Shown: piece after piece, positions 10,077 through 18,700 of the stretch
Position numbering within the stretch: position 1 is the first letter of the stretch
Layout of the letters: every line of letters begins with the position of its first letter
DNA from: Clostridiaceae bacterium DTU079
GTDB taxonomy: Bacteria; Bacillota; Clostridia; Acetivibrionales; Acetivibrionaceae
Length of the DNA stretch: 64,000 nucleotides
Direction: 5' to 3'
Assembly: GCA_001512505.1 (NCBI GenBank)
Contig: LFSC01000041.1
Location: 1-64,000 of the forward strand
Position numbers and translations under genes: made by a program
The notes under the pieces: model-generated
Told to the model about the DNA's origin: nothing
The model's database searches: none
Seen by the model: the letters and a program-made list of their open reading frames with translations, nothing else

Positions 10077-10105
10077 TTGACAAATACCGAAGTATTTGAT
10101 ATTAT
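10077..10105 (+). promoter_or_regulatory. Sigma-A promoter of the infC operon
   Basis: TTGACA (10077-10082) and TATTAT (10100-10105) are separated by 17 nt. They lie just upstream of the long infC leader. Confidence 0.75.
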
Positions 10106-10114
10106 TGAAAAGCA

Positions 10115-10338
10115 AAACAAAGAAGAAGTAATCCACTTCTCACCTTGCGAACACGTTTTGTAAGGTTAATACTCATTAAGTACAAAGGTTATTTATTGTG
10201 TATTGTGAGATAGGTGGATCATTTCTTGGTCCACCTTTTAATATTAATATGCACGGATTCATAATTGAGGTCGTGCTGTAAGTAAAAGAGCTTAATGCTC
10301 GAAAAAGTTTAAAAATAACGCAAAATCTCAAAAAGCCC
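10115..10338 (+). promoter_or_regulatory. infC-rpmI-rplT leader, probable L20-type autoregulatory RNA
   Basis: The untranslated leader is over 200 nt and holds a stem AGGTGGA/TCCACCT (10212-10218 and 10230-10236) followed by TTTAAT, which looks like an attenuator. In Firmicutes the L20 leader at this exact position binds ribosomal protein L20 and terminates transcription when L20 is in excess. The assignment rests on position and the attenuator, not on a full structural match. Confidence 0.7.
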
Positions 10339-10351
10339 GGAGGTGTTCTTT

Positions 10352-10864
10352 ATTAACAAAAACGAATTAATGGTCAATGAGCAAATAAGAGACAAGGAAG
10401 TAAGACTGATTGATGTTGATGGTACCATGCTTGGAATAATGTCTTCAAAGGAAGCACAGAAGCTTGCAAACTCAAAGAATCTTGATTTGGTCAAGATTGC
10501 TCCGCAAGCGGTGCCTCCGGTATGTAGGATAATGGACTATGGCAAGTATATGTTTGACCTTGCCAAAAAGGAGAAAGAAGCCAGAAAGAAACAGAAGGTA
10601 ATTAATGTTAAAGAGGTTAGACTGTCTTCATCAATTGAAGAGCATGATTTCAACTTTAAGTTGAAAAATGCCGTCAAGTTCTTAAAAGATGGGGATAAGG
10701 TTAAAGTAAGCATTAAGTTTAGAGGCAGAGAAATGAATTACACCTCGTTAGGTCAGCAGATACTTGAGAAATTTGCGGATGCTATTGAAGAGTTTGCAGT
10801 AGTAGAAAGGAAACCAAAGCTTGAAGGAAGGAACATGTTTATGATTCTTAATCCTAAGCAGTAA
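10352..10864 (+). CDS. infC: Translation initiation factor IF-3, probable AUU start
   Basis: IF-3 binds the 30S subunit and checks start-codon pairing. The N-terminal domain has NEQIRDKEVRLIDVDG, and the C-terminal domain runs from KVINVKEVRLSSSIEEHDF to RNMFMILNP. The longest frame begins at GTG 10343, but that GTG lies inside the Shine-Dalgarno GGAGGTG (10339-10345). The codon at the right distance (8 nt after GGAGG) is ATT at 10352, giving INKNELMVNEQ. AUU is the known non-standard infC start that lets IF-3 repress its own synthesis. First gene of infC-rpmI-rplT. Confidence 0.95.
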   Translation: MNKNELMVNEQIRDKEVRLIDVDGTMLGIMSSKEAQKLANSKNLDLVKIAPQAVPPVCRIMDYGKYMFDLAKKEKEARKKQKVINVKEVRLSSSIEEHDFNFKLKNAVKFLKDGDKVKVSIKFRGREMNYTSLGQQILEKFADAIEEFAVVERKPKLEGRNMFMILNPKQ

Positions 10865-10888
10865 TATAGAATTTAAGGAGGAAATCTT

Positions 10889-11086
10889 ATGCCGAAGGTT
10901 AAAACACACAGCTCTTCCAAAAAGAGATTTAAATTAACAGCAACAGGTAAGGTTAAAAGATCAAAAGCTTATAGAAGACACATATTGACAAAGAAAACTA
11001 CTAAAAGAAAAAGAAACTTGAGGAAATCAACAATTGCATCCGATGCTAATGCTTCAGTGATCAAAGTGTTGATTCCATACAAGTAA
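10889..11086 (+). CDS. rpmI: 50S ribosomal protein L35
   Basis: This small basic protein of 65 residues begins [15 protein letters not shown] and carries the typical [20 protein letters not shown] region, as in all bacterial L35 proteins. It is the middle gene of infC-rpmI-rplT, 24 nt after infC and with an AGGAGG ribosome binding site. Regulation should follow the L20 leader. Confidence 0.97.
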   Translation: MPKVKTHSSSKKRFKLTATGKVKRSKAYRRHILTKKTTKRKRNLRKSTIASDANASVIKVLIPYK

Positions 11087-11101
11087 GGGAGGAGTGCGGC
11101 T

Positions 11102-11455
11102 ATGTCAAGAGTTAAAGGTGCGGTTAGAACCCGTGCAAGACATAAAAAAATATTAAAGTTGGCAAAAGGCTATTTCGGAGCTAAAAGTACAAACTTTAGA
11201 ATTGCAAACCAAGCTGTAATGAAATCTTTGGTTTATGCATACAGGGATAGAAGGGCTAAGAAAAGAGATTTCAGAAAGCTCTGGATTACCAGAATAAATG
11301 CTGCAGCAAGACTGAACGGTATGAGTTACAGCAAGTTTATGAACGGACTTAAAAAATCCGGTATAACCTTAAACAGAAAAATGCTTGCCGAGATGGCTGT
11401 TAATGACGCAAATGCTTTTGCTCAATTAGTGGAAAAAGTTAAGTCAGCAAAATAA
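11102..11455 (+). CDS. rplT: 50S ribosomal protein L20
   Basis: L20 is an early-assembly 23S rRNA-binding protein. The 117 residues show the hallmark [26 protein letters not shown]-type start (only part quoted: [18 protein letters not shown]) and the [13 protein letters not shown] core. It lies 15 nt after rpmI. In Firmicutes L20 is also the repressor of its own operon through the upstream leader. A terminator follows directly. Confidence 0.97.
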   Translation: MSRVKGAVRTRARHKKILKLAKGYFGAKSTNFRIANQAVMKSLVYAYRDRRAKKRDFRKLWITRINAAARLNGMSYSKFMNGLKKSGITLNRKMLAEMAVNDANAFAQLVEKVKSAK

Positions 11456-11469
11456 TTTTTCAATAAAAA

Positions 11470-11500
11470 GGGGGGAACTCGAAAGAGCTCTCTCTTTTTT
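11470..11500 (+). terminator. Terminator of the infC operon
   Basis: GGGGGAACTC, a GAAA loop and GAGCTCTCTC form a 10-bp stem with wobble pairs and one mismatch. It is followed by TTTTTT. Confidence 0.8.
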
Positions 11501-11576
11501 ATAGAATAGTGAAGAACAAATTAATTAAATATGGAAGGAATAAATTAATTAATGAAATAAGATATAAGGAGATTTT

Positions 11577-12395
11577 ATGAAATACATAAGCAGTGCTCAA
11601 AATCCTGTCATTAAAGAAGTTAAAGCATTAAAACAGAAAAAATACCGTGAGGAAACCGGTATGTTTTTTATTGAGGGTATCCGGTTTGTTGAGGAAGCAT
11701 TAAAAGAAGATATTTCCATTGATAAAGTGCTCGTTTCCGAAAGCCTCAGTGATGTTAACGGCGGCAAGGAAATTTTGGAGAAGGTCAATGCAAGGGGATG
11801 TGAGGTTTTTTTGCTGCCCCACAAGCTTTTTATGGAAGTGTCGGATACCACAAACCCTCAGGGGATTCTGGCGGTGCTGCAGGAACAAAAATACAAGATT
11901 GAAGATATATATGATAATAGGAATTTTTTTATTATACTTGAAGGAATTCAAGACCCGGGAAACATGGGGACTATAATCCGTACAGCCGATGCCGTGGGTG
12001 CAACGGGGGTCGTATTGTCCAAGGGCTGTGTGGATATATACAACCCTAAGGTTTTGAGGTCTACAATGGGCTCTGTTTTTCATGTGCCTATTTGCTTTAG
12101 TGAAAATATCTTTGAAACTTTAAAGGATATGAAGTCCAGGGGAATAAAGGTTTGCGCCTCACACCTGGAGGGCAATTGCGATTATTTTGATATGGATATT
12201 AGCGATAATATAGCCGTTGTAATTGGAAATGAAGCCAATGGAATAAGCCGGCAAATGAAGGATTATGCGGATATTTTAGTTAAGATACCTATGGTAGGAA
12301 AGGCCGAATCGTTAAATGCGTCGGTTGCTGCAGGTATATTGATGTATGAAGTGTTAAGAAAAAAATTAAATAGCTCTGGGACGATTCTGCCCTGA
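11577..12395 (+). CDS. TrmH/SpoU-family rRNA 2'-O-methyltransferase
   Basis: This SPOUT-class enzyme should transfer a methyl group from SAM to a ribose in rRNA. The N-terminal L30e-like substrate-binding domain contains TGMFFIEGIRFVEEAL. The C-terminal SpoU domain carries all three motifs: GNMGTIIRTADAVGA, VVIGNEANGIS and IPMVGKAESLNASVAAGI, which form the knotted SAM pocket. At 272 residues it has family length. An AAGGAG site precedes ATG 11577. TrmH-like 23S methyltransferases commonly sit near rplT or pheS in Firmicutes. The modified nucleotide cannot be told from sequence. Confidence 0.9.
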   Translation: MKYISSAQNPVIKEVKALKQKKYREETGMFFIEGIRFVEEALKEDISIDKVLVSESLSDVNGGKEILEKVNARGCEVFLLPHKLFMEVSDTTNPQGILAVLQEQKYKIEDIYDNRNFFIILEGIQDPGNMGTIIRTADAVGATGVVLSKGCVDIYNPKVLRSTMGSVFHVPICFSENIFETLKDMKSRGIKVCASHLEGNCDYFDMDISDNIAVVIGNEANGISRQMKDYADILVKIPMVGKAESLNASVAAGILMYEVLRKKLNSSGTILP

Positions 12396-12518
12396 TTACG
12401 TTGAAAACTGTTGAGGTCTTGAAAAATATGAAAGAAAATCTGCGGATCAAAAGTTTACGGAATAATTTTCTTAACCTTGTCTATTATATAATTTGATACC
12501 GTTTTTACTTTTATTACC

Positions 12519-12547
12519 TTGTTAAATCATGCCTATAGTGATATACT
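12519..12547 (+). promoter_or_regulatory. Possible promoter of the glucan synthase gene
   Basis: TTGTTA (12519-12524) and TATACT (12542-12547) are separated by 17 nt. The 12396-12708 gap holds nothing else that I can recognise. Confidence 0.4.
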
Positions 12548-12708
12548 TATCGTTGAACAGTTCTATTTTATGCTTATTTTAAAGTGTATATGTTTTGAAT
12601 TATTCTATTTGGCATATAATAAATATGCTCCTATGTAAAATAAATTCTTTTAATGTTAATGCGTGTTGCCAAAAAGCGAAAATTATACAGACAGGAGTTG
12701 ACGTTGCA

Positions 12709-15700
12709 ATGGAAATAGTCTTGAATGTTTTATATATTGCCATTTTATTGTTGACAGTATTGTACTTAGTATGGTTAATGTTCTCCAAAACGCAAGACAG
12801 GCAGTTGATAAAAACGCGGGATGCATCTTTGAGCAGCGATGAACTGCAGAACTATGCAAAGGAAATTGCTTTTGAGCACGCCATATCTAAGAATGTCAGT
12901 GACTTTATTTGGCCTATACCGCGAATGAACGATAACTATAGATATATTATGTCTGTTTACAAAGAATTGAATGAAGATGTAATGAACGGAATTGACACTA
13001 CTCCGGCAGCCGAGTGGTTGTTGGATAACTTTTATATAATTGAAGAGCAGGTAAAGAGTATACGCAGAGATCTTACAAAAAAATATTATTCAAAGCTTCC
13101 CATGCTTAGCAGCGGGCATTTGAGGGGTTATGCCCGTATATACTCTATTGCCTTGGAATTGGTTTCCCATACCGATGGCAGGATTGATGAAAAAGTGTTG
13201 ATAAACTACATAAATGCTTATCAATCCAATAATGTGCTTACAATTCGTGAATTGTGGGCATTACCCATTATGATAAAATTGGCCCTTATAGAAAATACGA
13301 GGTATATTTGCGAAAGAATCTCACAGACCCAGAGTCAAATACGTAAGGTGGAAGAAATCCTCGATGATTTTGATGAGAACAATGAAAATATATATAAGCT
13401 TATAAATGCCATTGACAGTGAGCTGAAAGGGAAAAACCAGGTTAGTTCGGCATTTATTGAACATCTTGCATATAGGTTTAGAAAGATGGGAAAAGCCTAT
13501 TCCCATGTCCTTGCTTATATTGATGAAAGGCTGGGCGAAACCGGTACAACAGTAGATATTGTTACTCACAAGGAGCATAACGAGCAAACCGTGAGAAAAG
13601 CCTCTATCGGTAATTGCATAATGAGCCTTAAGTATATCTCTACAACCAACTGGGTAGATATATTCGAAAGGCTTAACGCTGTCGATAAAATATTACGTTC
13701 AGATCCGACCGGTTCTTATTCTTTGTTGGATCTTCCGACACGAAATTATTACAGAAAAAGCATAGAAGAGCTGGCCATGAGATTCAGTGTCTCGGAAACC
13801 CATGTTGCCAAGAAGGCTGTTGAGCTTGCTCAAAGAGCAGCAGAGCATCAAACTCAGGAAAATGTACGTTTGAGACATGTGGGCTATTACCTTGTGGGCA
13901 AAGGCATTAAAGACCTGGAAAAAGAAATCGGATATCAAAAGAAATTTTTTGAAAGAATTTCGGAGAAAATATTGGCGCATCCCGGTATTTTATACATGAC
14001 ATCCATTGGATTTATTATACTGATGCTTACAGCCGGAGCTGTTTGCTATTCGTTTAATAACTCATTGGAGTACCGGTGGTTATTTATGGTTATTTCCGGG
14101 TTGGCGGTGATTGTTCCTGCAGCGGATATTGCCGTCAATGCTGTAAACTGGATAATCAGCCGTGTAGTAAAGCCATCTTTTCTGCCCAAGATTGAAATAA
14201 AAGGGGATATTCCTGAGGAATATGCCACAATGGTGGTTATTCCGGCATTGCTTCCCGATGAAAAAAGGGCTTTGGAGCTTATTGACAATCTTGAGGTATA
14301 TTATTTGGCAAATAAAGAGAAAAATCTGTATTTTTCTCTGGCAGGAGATTACAAGGATGCACCAGAAAAGGAAATGCCCAACGATAAGAAAATAATTGAA
14401 ACTGCACTGAATAGAATTTCAGAGCTTAATAAAAAGTACGGCTCCGAGGATAAAAATATTTTTTATTTCTTCCATAGACACAGACAGTTTAACGATAAGC
14501 AAAACAAATGGATGGGATGGGAAAGAAAAAGAGGAGCACTTCTGGAATTTAACGAACTTTTGTTAGGTTCGAAGTCCACGAGCTATTCAATATTGTCGGA
14601 GGAGTTTTCGAAGCTTCCGAAGGTGAAGTATATTATTACAATTGATGCCGATACCATATTGCCTTTGGGTGCAGCCAAAAAGCTGATCGGGACAATGGCA
14701 CATCCTTTGAACCGGCCGGTAATCGATAAAACCCGGGGGGTAGTGGTAGAGGGATATGGTCTTTTACAGCCGAGGATAGGCTTTGATATAGAAAGTACTA
14801 ACAAATCTCTTTTTTCGAGAATATTTGCAGGAGATGAGGGGATAGACCCCTATGCCAGTGCCATTTCCGATGTTTATCAGGATTTGTTCGGGGAAGGTAT
14901 TTTTACCGGAAAGGGTATATATGACCTGGAAGTCTTCCAGGATCTTTTGAAAAACGCCATACCGGACAATACCGTACTGAGCCATGACCTTTTAGAGGGA
15001 TCCTATGTCAGAACCGGGCTTGTAACCGATGTACAGCTGGTTGACGGTTATCCTTCAAAGGTCAATTCCCACGCCATGAGGCTTCACCGGTGGGTAAGAG
15101 GGGATTGGCAGCTATTGCCGTGGCTTAAAGGACATGTGAAAGACAAGTCGGGAAAATTAATAAAAAATCCTTTGTCTTTATTGACAAAGTGGAAGATAAT
15201 AGACAATCTAAGAAGGAGCTTGGTGGCACCTTCCTTAATGCTGCTTTTATTCTTGGGATTTGGTGTTTTACCGGGAAGTCCCGTTTTTTGGTTTTTAACT
15301 GCACTTCTATGTATGTATTTGCCATTAATTACCGGCGCCATTGACTATATAATTTCAAAACGCTTCAGAACCATAGCTTTAAAGAAATATGCACCTGTAA
15401 TCAGTGGCCTGAAGGCGTCTTTCCTTCAGATGACATTGCAATTTGTTTTCTTGCCCTATAATGCGTACCTTATGGTAAATGCTATTGCTGTAACTCTTTT
15501 CAGGGTTTTGATTTCAAAAAAGAATATGCTGGAGTGGGTAACAGCTTTAGATACTGAAAAGTCCCTTAAGAATTCATTAAAGGGATATGTAATCAAAATG
15601 AAAACTGCAGTGTTTCAGTCCCTGATAATTGTAGGGCTTTCGGTATGGTTAAGGCCCGATTATCTGGTGTTGGCTGTTTGTTTGCTTGTAATCTGGACAT

Positions 15701-18700
15701 TATCGCCCTTTATAGCTTACTGGATAAGCAAAGAGAGCGTTTATAAGAATAAGGCTTTGAGCGAAAAAGAGCAGCTGGAGCTAAGGAAAATTGCCAGAAA
15801 AACCTGGAGATATTTCGAGGAGTTTATGAATAAAAGAAACAACTACCTCGTTCCCGACAATTATCAAGAGGATCCGCCAAATGGTGTGGCATACAGAACT
15901 TCTCCCACCAATATCGGGTTGGGTATGCTGGCAGCATTGACGGCAAGAGATTTGGGTTATATAGGTACCCTTGAACTTTGCGACATACTGACGAGAACCA
16001 TGGACACCATTGACAGGATGGAGAAATGGAACGGACATCTTTATAACTGGTACACTACCGATACCTTGGAAACACTAAGACCCAGGTATATTTCAACGGT
16101 GGACAGCGGTAATTTTGTTTGCTATCTCATAACCTTAAAAGAAGGTTTGTTGGAATACCTTAAAAGGCCGCTTATCGACAAGACGTTTGTAAATGGAATA
16201 AGGGATACCGTTAGCTTGATTAACCGGGAAAAGGATGGCTCATACAGCGATATTTCCGGTTTGGAAAAATGCTTTACCGATGGCGGCGGAGTAAGTCATG
16301 GGGATGCCGTGATGTGGGCAAAAGCATTGTCGGAGCTTGTCGATAACAACAAAAACCAGGGAAGCGGCAAGGATGTGTGGAAGTTAAAGGTTGATAATAT
16401 GATTGAAATGCTCAGGATGGAGATATTCACTTACATGCCCTGGGTTACCATGCTTGGCGACGTGCCGGAAGGTTTCAAAAAGCTCTACGGGAAGCCGGAA
16501 ATTAAAAAACTGTTTGACGATATAAAGGAAAAACTAAGCGCTGATATTACCCTGATTGAAATGCCAGAATCGTACAGGGATGCGGTTAAGAAGATTGACA
16601 GGCTGAAGAAAGCAGCTAAGGGTGAACAGGATGCGGATTCACTTATAAATTGGTTTGACGAATTGAAGAAAAATCTCGAAACCGCAGCAAAAAATACGGA
16701 AAAATTAATCGGAAGAATTAATGACTTAATAAAGAGGATAACGAAACTTTTCGATGAAACAGAGTTTATCCATCTATATGACAGGAAAAGACAGCTGTTT
16801 TCCATCGGATACAATATCGAAGAAAACTCTCTTACGGATTCCTATTATGATTTGTTGGCTTCCGAGGCAAGACAGACCAGTTATATTGCTATAGCAAGGG
16901 GAGAGGTGGAACCGGAGCATTGGTTCAAGCTCGGAAGAACCCTTACTCAACTGGACCGCTACAAGGGAATGGTTTCATGGAGCGGAACCATGTTTGAATA
17001 CCTCATGCCTTTGCTTATCATGAAAAGCAATAGAAATACCCTTCTTGACGAGACCTATTCCTTTGTGGTAAGGGGACAGAAAAAGTACGGAAGGCAAAGA
17101 AATGTGCCTTGGGGAACGTCGGAATCCGGGTTTTATGCTTTTGACATAAACCTGAATTATCAATATAAAGCGTGTGGGGTACCGTGGCTGGGTCTTAAGA
17201 GGGGACTGATTGAGGACATGGTGGTTGCTCCCTATGCAACCCTTCTCGCCTTGCCGTTAGACCCGCAAGGCGTTATGGAAAACATAAAAAGGCTTGCTGC
17301 TGAAGGTGCAGAAGGACGTTACGGACTGTATGAAGCCATTGACTATACCCCCGAGAGGATACCGATAGGTGAAAAGAAGGGCATTGTTAAAAGCTACATG
17401 GCTCACCATCAGGGTATGAGTATATTGTCTTTAAATAATTATTTAAATGACAACATTATGCAAAAACGTTTCCATGCCGATCCTGTGGTGGAAGCTGCCC
17501 GGCTTCTCCTTGCGGAAAAAGTGCCTTCCAATATTGTCTTTACCAAGGAGAATAAAGAAAAAATATTGCCGTTTAAGGATATTGTGTATGAAGAGGTTGA
17601 TTTCTATAGAGAGTTTAATTCTCCGGATCCTGTACTTCCCAAAGTACACATCCTTTCCAACGGCAGTTATTCGGTAATGGTTACCGATAAGGGTACGGGC
17701 TACAGCAGAAACAAGAATCTGGATGTGATTCGGTGGAGGGAAGATATCAGCCAGGACAACTACGGAAATTTCTTCTATATAAGAGATGTTAAAAGCAACG
17801 AAGTCTGGTCGGCTGCTTATGCTCCCTTCGGTAAAAAGCCCGATGAGTATAAAATAATCTTTACATCGGGAAAAGCACGGTTTTTGAGAAGGGACGGCAA
17901 TATAAGCACGCAGACGGAGATGGTGGTTTGCGCCGGGGATAATGCAGAAATAAGGAGCCTTACTTTGACAAATAACGGAACGGAGGAATCTGTTCTTGAA
18001 GTTACCAGCTACTTTGAATTGGTTTTGGCCCCTCACGGAGCCGATATTGCGCACCCTGCTTTCAGCAATTTGTTTATAAGAACGGAGTTTTTGCCGGAAC
18101 ACAATTGTATTATTGCCAGCAGAAGGCCGAGAACCGAGAACGGTAAAACTATTTGGCTGGTTAGCAAGATGTTGGTTGAAGGGGAGACAGTGGGAGGACT
18201 GCAGTATGAAACGGACCGAATGCAGTTTATAGGCAGGGGAAGAGATGTATCAAATCCTGTAGCATTAGAGCCCGCAAGACCTCTTACCAACACCTGCGGT
18301 GCTGTATTGGATCCTATTGTGAGTTTTAGACAGATGGTAAGGATGGAGCCCGGGAAGACGGTGAAAATATCCTATATTACAGCTGTTGCCGATACTCGTG
18401 AGGATGCCGTTGACTTAGCTGCAAAATACTCATCGTCACATGTGATAAAAGACGAAATCAGTATGGCTATAACGAGAAGCCGTGTGGAGGCAAAATATTT
18501 GAACCTTGTTACTGAAGAAATCGAGCTTTATCAAGACTTGATTTCCCACATATTGTTTATTGGTCCCAACCAAAGGAAAAAACAGGAATGTATAAAAAAC
18601 AACAAAAAGGGACAATCGGCCCTATGGCCTTACGGAATATCGGGAGATATACCCATTGTGTTGGTTATGCTGGATAAGACAGAGGATATTGACATAGTTC

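Noticed and set aside
12595-12708. Extended N-terminus of the glucan synthase from TTG 12595
   Set aside because: No ribosome binding site and cysteine/asparagine-rich residues before the first membrane helix; ATG 12709 fits better.
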